Shown here: positions 33,752 to 41,680 of the stretch, piece after piece
Numbering within the stretch: the first letter of the stretch is position 1
Layout: the number at the start of each line of letters is the position of its first letter
Source of the DNA: JAAEUB01 sp964550345
Lineage (GTDB): Bacteria; Pseudomonadota; Alphaproteobacteria; Rhodobacterales; Rhodobacteraceae
Assembly: GCA_964550345.1 (NCBI GenBank)
Contig: CAZJYZ010000024.1
Span: 1 to 44,632, forward strand
Length of the DNA: 44,632 bases
Direction of reading: 5' to 3'
Made by a program: the position numbers and the translations under genes
Notes under the pieces: generated by a model
What the model was told of the DNA's origin: nothing
What the model saw: only the letters and a program-made list of their open reading frames with translations
The model's database searches: none

Positions 33752-34878
33752 GACAGCACCTCCGTTACCCGGTCGACAATTTCGGAGGGCGTGATCGCCT
33801 CGCCGTCAATCTTTCCCAGCCCATAGACGGACGTGTCTTTGAGTAGCCGTTCTACTTCCAGCACCATTTGTCCCTGGTTCATCTCGGGCACCAGCACGGC
33901 GCGTGTGCCCTCAGCGGCCTTTTTCAATGCCTTCTCGGGAAACGGCCACAGGGTTTTGGGGCGGAACAGTCCCGCCTTCACACCCTTCTTGCGCAAATCG
34001 GCGACGGCCTGAGCGCCGGCACGAGCGGAGATACCCACTGTCGCGATTACCAGATCGGCATCATCGCATTCGGTTTGCTCTACAGCCTCAATCAGGTCTG
34101 CGTGCAGGTCCAGTTTGTCGGTTGTGCGCACTAATGCCGTTTCGGCTTTGGCCGGGTTCTGCGTGGGAAAGCCACTGGGCAGGTGGGTCAGGCCGGTGAC
34201 GTGGCTGCGATAGCCATCGCCCGGGCGCGGGAAGGGCGGCACCAAGTCTTCGGTGACGGCGTAAGGTTCGAACCCTTCCGCCGGGCTATCGGCAAATTTG
34301 CGGGTAACGGTTTCTTCGGGTTTCAGTTCGTCCAAATCGACGGTTTCAACCAGATGGCCGATAACTTCATCAATCAACACTACAACCGGTACGCGCAGAC
34401 GTTCCGTCAGCTCAAAAGCGCGGATGGTTTCCGAGTAACATTCGGCTACTGAAGCCGGGGTGAGCACGATGATTGGATGGTCCCCATGGGTGCCCCAACG
34501 TGCTTGCATGATATCGCCCTGTGCGGGGCGTGTGGGCATACCTGTTGAGGGCCCGCCGCGCATGACATTGATGATCACGCAGGGGATTTCCGCGCCCGAC
34601 GCATAACCCAGATTTTCCTGCTTGAGCGAGAAGCCCGGCCCGGAAGTTGCAGTCATCGCCTTCAGACCCCCCATCGAGGCACCAATAACAGCGCCCATCG
34701 AGGCAATTTCATCCTCCATCTGGATGAATGTGCCGCCCACTTTCGGCAGCTCGCGCGCCATCGCTTCGGCCACCTCCGAAGACGGGGTGATCGGATAGCC
34801 CGCATAAAAGGTACAGCCGGCGGCGATTGCGCCAAGGGCACAGGCATGATTGCCCTGCAGATTGATACGCTTGGCCAT
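33748..34878 (-). CDS. korA: 2-oxo acid:acceptor oxidoreductase alpha subunit
   Basis: A 376-residue pyrimidine-binding-domain subunit of a KorA-type enzyme. Recognisable segments are FYAGYPITPSSEVAEAMA, FIQMEDEIASMGAVIGASMG, MTATSGPGFSLKQENLGYAS and RGGPSTGMPTRPAQGDIMQA, all conserved in 2-oxoglutarate:ferredoxin oxidoreductase alpha chains. Unlike many KorA proteins it has no fused gamma domain, which agrees with the separate KorC. The ATG shares its A with the stop codon of the IorB-ferredoxin gene (TAATG), and it overlaps korB by 4 bases, so all are translated as one coupled unit. Confidence 0.9.
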   Translation of the reverse strand: MAKRINLQGNHACALGAIAAGCTFYAGYPITPSSEVAEAMARELPKVGGTFIQMEDEIASMGAVIGASMGGLKAMTATSGPGFSLKQENLGYASGAEIPCVIINVMRGGPSTGMPTRPAQGDIMQARWGTHGDHPIIVLTPASVAECYSETIRAFELTERLRVPVVVLIDEVIGHLVETVDLDELKPEETVTRKFADSPAEGFEPYAVTEDLVPPFPRPGDGYRSHVTGLTHLPSGFPTQNPAKAETALVRTTDKLDLHADLIEAVEQTECDDADLVIATVGISARAGAQAVADLRKKGVKAGLFRPKTLWPFPEKALKKAAEGTRAVLVPEMNQGQMVLEVERLLKDTSVYGLGKIDGEAITPSEIVDRVTEVLS

Positions 34879-35765
34879 TATTGCGCGACCTCCATAACCG
34901 GAATGTTGGTGATTTTGATAGCGAAGTCAGGGCACAACCATTCGCACATACGGCAGCCGGTGCAGGCGTCAGGCTTGTGCAGTTCAGCCACCAGTTGATC
35001 GTTTAGCCGCAGGCAGCGCTCTGGGCACATCTTGACGCAGATGTCGCAGCCTTTGCACCATTCCTCGGTGATTTGCAGGTCGGTTTTAACCTGCCCATGC
35101 AATACGCGCCCGGGTTTCGCCCGTGCCGTGCCTTCGTCAACCCGTTTGTCTCCTGCCTGCGCCCATTCACGGCCGCGGGCGAAGGCCTCAACATTGATAT
35201 CGACGCTTTTTGGCGGCACGAATGAGCGAATTACCTCAAGCCAGTCTTCAGCCGGAAATTCAAGCGAGTTTGACAATGCGCCCAGCAGCACTGTGTTGGC
35301 GGCTTTCAGGTTACCCAACTCCTCCGCAATCGAGGTTGCATCCATCGCATAGCCTGCGCGCACCTGATCCATGATCTCTGCCGGGGTTTCCGGCGAATAC
35401 ATCGCATCTTCGCCACGCCCGCGCGCCCGGCAGGCAAAGGGCGGTACGATCTGTTGGGTATCAGCAATGAAGGTGCCGGTTTCCGGGTTCATGTAATTGA
35501 TCCAGCGCAGCGCCTCAGCCCATTCCAGCGCCACCAGCACATCAGCCTCGCCAATCGGAATAGTCGGCGACCAGACGCTGGAGCCATAGCGTACATGGCT
35601 GAACACACCACCGCCGCGCTTGGCCATACCGTGCACTTCGGATTGCTTCACCTCGTAACCATGGTTCTGGCACAACATCGCCAGCACCTTCGAAACCATG
35701 ATCACACCCTGACCACCTACGCCGACAATCAGAACATTGGTCGGTCCATTCGTCTTTTCTGCCAT
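34878..35765 (-). CDS. IorB-type gamma subunit fused to a 2x[4Fe-4S] ferredoxin domain
   Basis: A 295-residue fusion. Residues 1 to about 200 form the indolepyruvate-oxidoreductase beta (gamma-fold) domain: VLIVGVGGQGVIMVSKVLA, then SEVHGMAKRGGGVFSHVRYG. Residues from about 235 form a bacterial dicluster ferredoxin with CKGCDICVKMCPERCL and CTGCRMCEWLCPDFAI, resembling KorD. No separate korD exists in this cluster, so this fused ferredoxin may serve both the Ior and Kor modules. It lies 11 bases after iorA and overlaps korA by 1 base. The gene symbol is left blank because it is neither a plain iorB nor a plain korD. Confidence 0.87.
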   Translation of the reverse strand: MAEKTNGPTNVLIVGVGGQGVIMVSKVLAMLCQNHGYEVKQSEVHGMAKRGGGVFSHVRYGSSVWSPTIPIGEADVLVALEWAEALRWINYMNPETGTFIADTQQIVPPFACRARGRGEDAMYSPETPAEIMDQVRAGYAMDATSIAEELGNLKAANTVLLGALSNSLEFPAEDWLEVIRSFVPPKSVDINVEAFARGREWAQAGDKRVDEGTARAKPGRVLHGQVKTDLQITEEWCKGCDICVKMCPERCLRLNDQLVAELHKPDACTGCRMCEWLCPDFAIKITNIPVMEVAQ

Positions 35766-35776
35766 ATGGGAAATCC

Positions 35777-37582
35777 TTAGAGCGAGATGCTGTCAGTTGG
35801 GCAGATCTGGGCGCAGATTGAGCACCCGATGCAGCTTTGTGTGTCAATTTTTACCTTGTGGCGGCCTTCAAACCATTCGTCTGACCATGTCAGTGCCGGG
35901 CAGCCAAGATTCATGCAGGACTGGCAGGCAACACATTTCTCGGGATCAATCGAGAAAGGATCGCCTTTGATCTTGACCGGGTCCAGCACGCAGGGCCGGT
36001 CAGAAATGACCACAGAAACGCCCTTGAATTCCACTGCTTCGCGTAAGCTTTGGAACATGCGGGCCATGTCGTAGCTGTCAACGGTTTCGACCCACTTGAC
36101 CCCCAGGGACTTAATCAGCTGGGTGAAATCCACCTTGGCGGTTTCTTCGCCGCGCAGGGTTATACCGGTGCCGGGGTGGTTCTGACCACCAGTCATGGCG
36201 GTCGTGTGGTTATCCAGCAAAAACACGGTAATGTTAGCCTGATTGTACACCGCATCGATCAGCGGCGGGATGCCTGAATGCAGGAAGGTGCTATCACCGA
36301 TCGTGGCAATGATCGGCTTGGTCTCGGATCCTGCCTTGGCCATGCCAACCGCATTGGCAATGGACGACCCCATGGAAACACAGGTGTCGATGGCGCTAAG
36401 GGGGGGTGCCACTGCCAGTGTGTAACAGCCAATGTCACCGGCAACCCGCGCGTCAAGTGCCCGCAGGGCCATGTAGCAACTTGTATGCGGACAGCCCGAG
36501 CACAGAACCGGCGGGCGCACCATCGGTTCAAACTCAAACGCGCCTATGTGTTTCTTTTCTTCCAGCATCCCAGCTTTGACGAAACCATCGCGCACAATCT
36601 CGGGTGAAAATTCACCCACTTGTGGGAACAGGTTTTTACCTTCTGCGGCAATACCCATGATCTTGAGCGAATTTTCAATCACCGGCTCTAGCTCTTCCAC
36701 TACGATGATACGCTCAAACTTATCGCAGAAATCGCGGATATGCGGTTCGGACAGCGGGTAGGAGCCTGCCAGTTTCAGGACGCTGACATCCGGCATCACT
36801 TCTTTGACATAAACATATGACATCGCCGTGGTGACGACGCCAACCTTACCGCCGTGCATTTCAACCCGTGTCAACGGCCCCTCGGCCATCTCAACGGCAA
36901 TGTCAGCGGTACGTTGCAGCACAACCGGATGTTGACGCCGTGCGTTCATCGGCACCATGACGTTTCTGGACGGGTCTTCGAGAAAGCCCCTGTCGCCGGG
37001 GTCCGTCCTCGGGCCAACCTTGATCTCACTGCGCGTATGGCTCAGCCGGGTGGTGGCGCGCACGATGACCGGGGTTTCAAACTTCTCGGACAATTCAAAG
37101 GCGTATTTGGTAAACTCCAGTGCCTCCTGACCATCGCTGGGCTCGATCACCGGTACCTGCGCGAAGCTGGCGAAAATTCGGGTGTCCTGTTCGTTTTGCG
37201 AAGAGTGGATGCCTGGATCATCACAGACCAAAAGCACCAATCCGGCATTCACCCCGATATAGGAAAACGACATCAAGGCGTCTGATGCAACGTTCAGCCC
37301 CACATGTTTCATCGCCGCGAACGACCGCACCCCAGCGAAGGACCCACCTATCGCCGTATCCAGAGCTGTCTTTTCATTGGTGGACCATTGGGCGTGGATA
37401 TCTTCGGCGGGATATTTCCCGACGGCCTCCATGATCTCGGTGCTTGGGGTGCCGGGATAGGCAGCGGCAACTTTTACCCCGGCCTCCCAAACCGCACGGG
37501 CAATCGCCTCGTTGCCGGTCATTGGCCCGGTTGCGGGTAAATCGGTGGCCTTGGATGAGGCAACCTTCGCAGCTTTGTTCAT
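35777..37582 (-). CDS. iorA: Indolepyruvate:ferredoxin oxidoreductase alpha subunit
   Basis: A 601-residue subunit that oxidatively decarboxylates aryl pyruvates to aryl-acetyl-CoA with ferredoxin as acceptor. The N-terminal pyrimidine-binding region starts GNEAIARAVWEAGVKVAAAY and includes FAAMKHVGLNVASDALMS. The ThDP site includes GDIGCYTLAVAPPLSAIDTC, then IATIGDSTFLHSGIPPLIDA and LLDNHTTAMTGGQNHPGTG. PPVLCSGCPHTSCYMALRAL precedes it. The C-terminus is a ferredoxin domain with CVACQSCMNLGCPA and CIGCSICAQICPTD. It is the first gene of the operon, and an FNR-like box sits about 70 bp upstream. Substrate could be indolepyruvate, phenylpyruvate or a related acid. Confidence 0.92.
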   Translation of the reverse strand: MNKAAKVASSKATDLPATGPMTGNEAIARAVWEAGVKVAAAYPGTPSTEIMEAVGKYPAEDIHAQWSTNEKTALDTAIGGSFAGVRSFAAMKHVGLNVASDALMSFSYIGVNAGLVLLVCDDPGIHSSQNEQDTRIFASFAQVPVIEPSDGQEALEFTKYAFELSEKFETPVIVRATTRLSHTRSEIKVGPRTDPGDRGFLEDPSRNVMVPMNARRQHPVVLQRTADIAVEMAEGPLTRVEMHGGKVGVVTTAMSYVYVKEVMPDVSVLKLAGSYPLSEPHIRDFCDKFERIIVVEELEPVIENSLKIMGIAAEGKNLFPQVGEFSPEIVRDGFVKAGMLEEKKHIGAFEFEPMVRPPVLCSGCPHTSCYMALRALDARVAGDIGCYTLAVAPPLSAIDTCVSMGSSIANAVGMAKAGSETKPIIATIGDSTFLHSGIPPLIDAVYNQANITVFLLDNHTTAMTGGQNHPGTGITLRGEETAKVDFTQLIKSLGVKWVETVDSYDMARMFQSLREAVEFKGVSVVISDRPCVLDPVKIKGDPFSIDPEKCVACQSCMNLGCPALTWSDEWFEGRHKVKIDTQSCIGCSICAQICPTDSISL

Positions 37583-37645
37583 ACTCTATCCCCATTCGCC
37601 CGTTAATAACCCGGCAAGTGTTGGCGTGGGGAAGATCTGATTCCA

Positions 37646-37659
37646 ATGATATAGATCAA
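37646..37659 (-). promoter_or_regulatory. FNR/DNR-family box upstream of iorA
   Basis: On the minus strand the sequence reads TTGAT-CTAT-ATCAT, a 9 of 10 match to the FNR/FnrL consensus TTGAT-N4-ATCAA. Its centre lies about 70 bases upstream of the iorA start, between the terminator of the ABC operon and the oxidoreductase operon. A position suited to activation is plausible but no start site is known. It would fit oxygen-limited expression of iron-sulfur oxidoreductases. Confidence 0.6.
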
Positions 37660-37680
37660 TCCGGGGTTTTCAGAGCCCAA

Positions 37681-37711
37681 AAGAAAAGGGCCGCGCAACC
37701 TGCACGGCCCT
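37681..37711 (-). terminator. Rho-independent terminator of the ABC/hydantoinase operon
   Basis: On the minus strand AGGGCCG and CGGCCCT form a perfect 7-bp stem (37705-37711 with 37687-37693) with an 11-base loop, followed by TTTTCTTTT. It lies 23 bases after the stop of the ABC binding-protein gene and separates the two minus-strand operons. Confidence 0.88.
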
Positions 37712-37734
37712 CTCGTTGTGTAATAAAGCCTAGC

Positions 37735-38718
37735 TTATTGCAAAGCAGCATCCGTAATCGCGTGGGTCCATGCGCCCGACGGTTCAGCAGTGATCACAGG
37801 ATCAGAACCACCACCCATAAGGGTCGCAACCGTACGCTCGTAGTCAGCTACGTCCAGCGCGCCGTTTGAGCCAGCCGTCAGCTTGGCAATCTCACCCATC
37901 ATGCGGGTCTGATGTGCTTCTGTCTGGGCACCGGTTTCATCGTATTCCAGTACGATCATGGCAGCCGCATCCGGGTTTTCCTCGGCCCATTTCCAGCCCT
38001 TCATGCTGGCACGAACGAAGCGTACCATGCGGTCAGAAAATGCGGCGTCAGACAGGTTGTCTTCCAGTACATATAGCCCGTCTTCCAGTGTTGCCACGCC
38101 CTGATCTTCATATTTGAAAGTAACCAGATCGTCGGCACCAAGGCCCGCATCAATAACCTGCCAGTACTCGTTGTAGGTCATGGTTGATACACAATCGGCC
38201 TGTCCTTGCAGGATCGGGTCAACGTTGAAGCCTTGCTTCAGAACTGTCACGCCGTCACCGCCATCGGTGCTGACACCAAGAGCATTCATCCAGCTCAGGA
38301 ACGGGTATTCGTTACCGTAGAACCAGACACCAAGTGTCTTGCCAGCAAAATCAGCCGGAGAGGCAATTCCGCTATCCTTACGACAGGTCAGCATCATGCC
38401 CGAAGACTTGAACGGCTGCGCGATGTTTACAACCGGCGCGCCTTGCTCACGCGCGGCCAGAGCAGACGGCATCCAGTCGATCATAACGTCAGCACCGCCA
38501 CCCATCAGCACCTGCACGGGTGCCACATCGGGGCCACCGGGCTTGATGGTGACGTTCAGGTCTTCTTCGCTATAAAAACCATTTTCCAATGCCACGTAGT
38601 ACCCGGCAAACTGTGCCTGCGTGACCCATTTCAGTTGCAGCGTCACATCGTCAGCGGCCATGGCCCCCGAACCCATCAACGCGAATGCGCCAAGCGCGCC
38701 TTTTGCATATTTCATCAT
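37735..38718 (-). CDS. ABC transporter substrate-binding protein, NMT1/THI5-like
   Basis: A 327-residue periplasmic protein with a signal peptide (KGALGAFALMGSGAMAAD, cleavage after AMA). The start of the mature protein, VTLQLKWVTQAQFAGYYVAL, matches the NMT1/THI5-like and ThiY family that binds hydroxymethylpyrimidine precursors or other pyrimidine-like ligands. It also has GKTLGVWFYGNEYPFLSWMN, another family hallmark. It serves the two permeases and ATPase upstream in the operon. The strong GGGAGAG ribosome-binding site lies about 6 bases before the ATG. Because dihydropyrimidinase is encoded in the same operon, a pyrimidine base or a derivative is the likely ligand. Confidence 0.88.
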   Translation of the reverse strand: MMKYAKGALGAFALMGSGAMAADDVTLQLKWVTQAQFAGYYVALENGFYSEEDLNVTIKPGGPDVAPVQVLMGGGADVMIDWMPSALAAREQGAPVVNIAQPFKSSGMMLTCRKDSGIASPADFAGKTLGVWFYGNEYPFLSWMNALGVSTDGGDGVTVLKQGFNVDPILQGQADCVSTMTYNEYWQVIDAGLGADDLVTFKYEDQGVATLEDGLYVLEDNLSDAAFSDRMVRFVRASMKGWKWAEENPDAAAMIVLEYDETGAQTEAHQTRMMGEIAKLTAGSNGALDVADYERTVATLMGGGSDPVITAEPSGAWTHAITDAALQ

Positions 38719-38750
38719 ACGTTTCTCTCCCAGTTGTTATAAGGTTTTGC

Positions 38751-39596
38751 TCAACCTCGTTGTGAGGGGTGCCAGAATGTGACCCCTTTTTCTATCATTG
38801 CTACGATACCGTAAAACGCCGACCCCGCAAGGGCGGCAACCGTGATCTCGGCCCAGACCATGTCCAGACCAAGCCTTCCCACTTCGGTGGAAATCCGAAA
38901 TCCCATCCCTTTGATGGGACTGCCAAAAAACTCTGCAACGATGGCGCCGATCAGGGCCAGCGTGGTGGCAATTTTTAGCCCGTTGAAGATTGCTGGCATG
39001 GCCGCTGGCAAGCGCAGTTTTGTAAGCGACTGCCAGTAACTCGCCGACCAAGTCGCCATTTGATCGCGCTGCATGCTGTCGGTTGCCGCCAGCCCCTGTA
39101 CGGTGTTCACCAGCATCGGGAAGAAGACCATCACGACAACCACAGCAGACTTTGACTGCCAGTCAAAACCGAACCACATCACCAAAATGGGGGCGGTGCC
39201 GATAATTGGCAGGGCGGCGATGAAATTTCCAACCGGCAACAGACCCTTTTGCAGGAAAGGTGAGCGATCAATCAGAATGGCAATGATCACCGCCGAACCG
39301 CAGCCGATGATATATCCGCTCAGCGCGCCTTTGACGAAGGTCTGTACGAAATCGACCCAGAGAATTGGCAGAGATGACGCGAACTTTACGCCAATCGCGC
39401 TCGGCGGAGGCAGGATAACGCTGGGCACACCGAGCCCACGCACCAACCCTTCCCAGACAATCAGCAACGTTATGCCAAAGATTGCCGGGATCGCCAGCTT
39501 TACAGCGCGTGTATCGCTTGCCCGTCCATTTGCCAGTACATGGTTCAGGTAATAGGCTGCCGCCCATACTGCGATAGCAAAAATAACCCAGATCAT
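38751..39596 (-). CDS. ABC transporter permease (SsuC/ThiX type), second
   Basis: A 281-residue inner-membrane permease with about six hydrophobic segments. The cytoplasmic EAA-type coupling loop appears as SASYWQSLTKLRLPAAMPAI. The first segment is at the very N-terminus (WVIFAIAVWAAAYYLNHV), then IPAIFGITLLIVWEGLV. It probably forms a heterodimer with the other permease, whose gene it overlaps by 4 bases (ATGA). The binding-protein gene follows after 32 bases. The family transports aliphatic sulfonates, taurine and pyrimidine-type ligands; the binding protein points to the last. Confidence 0.9.
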   Translation of the reverse strand: MIWVIFAIAVWAAAYYLNHVLANGRASDTRAVKLAIPAIFGITLLIVWEGLVRGLGVPSVILPPPSAIGVKFASSLPILWVDFVQTFVKGALSGYIIGCGSAVIIAILIDRSPFLQKGLLPVGNFIAALPIIGTAPILVMWFGFDWQSKSAVVVVMVFFPMLVNTVQGLAATDSMQRDQMATWSASYWQSLTKLRLPAAMPAIFNGLKIATTLALIGAIVAEFFGSPIKGMGFRISTEVGRLGLDMVWAEITVAALAGSAFYGIVAMIEKGVTFWHPSQRG

Positions 39597-40468
39597 GCTT
39601 GCATCCCCATGCGCTTAAGCATCACCCGCTGGATGATCCCGATAATGCCCACCAGAGTTGCCGCCAGAATGGCTGCCGCGAAAAGTGCGCTCCAAATCTG
39701 GATGGTCTGACCATAATAGCTTCCGGTCAGCATCCTTGCACCAAGGCCACGAATGGCACCGGTTGGCAATTCACCAACAATGGCCCCGACCAGACTGGCC
39801 GCCATGCCAATCTTCAGGCTGGTGAAAAGGTAAGGCATTGAGGCAGGCAGGCGCAGTTTCCAAAATGTCTGATTGCCGCTCGTGTGGTAGGTGCGCAAAA
39901 GATCAAGTTGATCAATGGCGGGGCTTCTGAGCCCCTTCACCATGCCCACGACAACCGGAAAGAAACTGAGATAGGCGCTGATGATCGCCTTGGGTACCAG
40001 CCCCTGAATACCGATTGAGTTCAGTACCACGATAATCATCGGTGCGATTGCAAGGATGGGAATGGTCTGGCTGGCAATGGCCCATGGCATCACACTCATA
40101 TCCATCGCTTTGTTGTGAACGATGCCGACTGCCAGCAAAATGCCCGCCCCGGTACCAATGACAAAGCCTAACAGAGTGGCGCTCAAAGTGATCCAGCCAT
40201 GAAAAATCAGGCTGCGTTTTGACATTGCCTTGCCTTCAAGCACCTTTGCCCCTGTGGTGTTCCACAGCTCAATCACAACCTGATGCGGTGCTGGCAGACG
40301 CGGGCGATCCTGCGCCCATGTATCGGCGACCAATTCGCTGAAACTCAGCTCGACCCCGGCACGCTCGGCCTGCTGGTTGGCCCAGCCCTTGTTCATGCCG
40401 ATCGCAGCCCCATACCAGACAAGCACGATAGCGGCCACAATAGTGAGGATAGGAAGAAGAGATTTCAT
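39593..40468 (-). CDS. ABC transporter permease (SsuC/ThiX type), first
   Basis: A 291-residue inner-membrane permease. The start MKSLLPILTIVAAIVLVWYG at 40468 overlaps the GNAT stop by 4 bases (ATGA); a GTG three codons upstream lies inside that gene. A first membrane helix, a periplasmic stretch of about 65 residues and five further helices follow. The EAA-type loop is TSGNQTFWKLRLPASMPYLF. It is paralogous to the other permease, with which it would form the membrane pore. Confidence 0.9.
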   Translation of the reverse strand: MKSLLPILTIVAAIVLVWYGAAIGMNKGWANQQAERAGVELSFSELVADTWAQDRPRLPAPHQVVIELWNTTGAKVLEGKAMSKRSLIFHGWITLSATLLGFVIGTGAGILLAVGIVHNKAMDMSVMPWAIASQTIPILAIAPMIIVVLNSIGIQGLVPKAIISAYLSFFPVVVGMVKGLRSPAIDQLDLLRTYHTSGNQTFWKLRLPASMPYLFTSLKIGMAASLVGAIVGELPTGAIRGLGARMLTGSYYGQTIQIWSALFAAAILAATLVGIIGIIQRVMLKRMGMQA

Positions 40469-40902
40469 GCGCGCCACTCCATCCGTAATTCACGAACAGT
40501 TTCAGGAGGTTCTGCATCTGCCTCCTCACACGGTACAAACCCTTCGCGGACGTAAAAGCGTTGCGCAGAGGTGTTTGGCACATGGGTCCAGAGCTGAAGA
40601 TACCTACGCCCCTCTTTCACCCTGTCCATCAACGCCTTGCCCAGACCTTCCCCCGTACGGCGGCAAAAAAGAGCACCAATCTGCTGCTCTTCGGGGTTAA
40701 ATGATAAATAGCCTTCGATCGGGTCACAGACGACCCAGATTTCTCGTTTTCTCAACCCATCCCGGACAAAGCCCTCGACCATTTTATGTGAATGCACACG
40801 TGGCAACCACTCTGTCCGGTCAATCCAGTCATTCGCGACTGCAGCACATCCTGCGACGTCATTCGGGCCAGCCCGTCGAATATCCATGGCCTCATTCATC
40901 AT
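40465..40902 (-). CDS. GNAT-family N-acetyltransferase
   Basis: About 145 residues, with acetyl-CoA-dependent transfer to an amine as the probable activity. It starts at the tandem ATGs 40902/40899, with GGGG about 7 bases ahead; a long upstream frame to 40989 lies inside the ATPase gene. The N-terminal IRRAGPNDVAGCAAVANDWI opens the GNAT fold; IGALFCRRTGEGLGKALMDR is the acetyl-CoA loop (motif A), and TSAQRFYVREGFV is motif B. It overlaps the ATPase gene upstream and the permease gene downstream, so it is translationally embedded in the transporter operon. Substrate is unknown, possibly an amine from pyrimidine breakdown. Confidence 0.82.
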   Translation of the reverse strand: MMNEAMDIRRAGPNDVAGCAAVANDWIDRTEWLPRVHSHKMVEGFVRDGLRKREIWVVCDPIEGYLSFNPEEQQIGALFCRRTGEGLGKALMDRVKEGRRYLQLWTHVPNTSAQRFYVREGFVPCEEADAEPPETVRELRMEWRA

Positions 40903-41680
40903 AGGCATGCCCCGCACGCAGACCTTCGCGTACCCTGTGCGCAACCTCCAGAAATTCCGGCGTATCGCGAATATCCAGAGGCCGTTCACGCGGCAGCGGG
41001 CTTTCGATCACATCCGTAATACGACCGGGACGTGGGCTCATCACCACGATCTTGGTCGACAGATACACCGCTTCGGGGATCGAGTGGGTGACAAAGCCGA
41101 TGGTCTTATGGGTAGAGTCCCAAAGGTGCAAAAGCTGTTCATTCAGGTGATCGCGTACGATCTCGTCAAGCGCCCCGAAAGGTTCGTCCATCAACAGAAT
41201 TTCGGCGTCAAAAGCGAGCGCCCGGGCGATGCTGGCGCGTTGCTGCATACCGCCAGATAATTGCCATGGGAACTTTTTACCGAAGCCTTTCAGGTCCACC
41301 AGTTCCAGCACCCGTTCCACATGCTCTTCCTGATCAGCCTTGGAATACCCCATGATCTCAAGCGGCAGCTTGATATTGCCGCGAATGGTGCGCCAAGGAT
41401 ACAGGCCCGCGGCCTGAAAAACATAGCCATAAGCGCGCTGCATCCGCGCCTCATCAGGGCTCATCCCGTTGATGGTTATGGATCCACCAGTTGGGTGCTC
41501 CAACGCGGCAACAACCCGCAAAAACGTCGTTTTACCACAGCCGGATGGCCCGATGAAACTGACAAAATCCCCCTTGTTGATGGTCAAATCCACGCCCTTC
41601 AGAGCATGAACCGGGCCATCATTGGTCTGGAATGTCAGATCGAGGTTCTTGGCCTCTATAACAGCTTCAGTGCTGGTCAT
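40892..41680 (-). CDS. ABC transporter ATP-binding protein (SsuB/ThiZ type)
   Basis: A 262-residue ATPase that powers the adjacent permease pair. Walker A GPSGCGKTT (44-52), the Q-loop in YVFQAAGLYPW, signature LSGGMQQR (about 140-147), Walker B ILLMDEPFGALDE (160-172) and the switch histidine in GFVTHSIPEAVYLS are all present. The LYPWRTIRGNI segment is usual for taurine/sulfonate/pyrimidine-type importers. Its start lies 14 bases inside the decarboxylase gene, indicating coupling. Confidence 0.93.
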   Translation of the reverse strand: MTSTEAVIEAKNLDLTFQTNDGPVHALKGVDLTINKGDFVSFIGPSGCGKTTFLRVVAALEHPTGGSITINGMSPDEARMQRAYGYVFQAAGLYPWRTIRGNIKLPLEIMGYSKADQEEHVERVLELVDLKGFGKKFPWQLSGGMQQRASIARALAFDAEILLMDEPFGALDEIVRDHLNEQLLHLWDSTHKTIGFVTHSIPEAVYLSTKIVVMSPRPGRITDVIESPLPRERPLDIRDTPEFLEVAHRVREGLRAGHAYDE

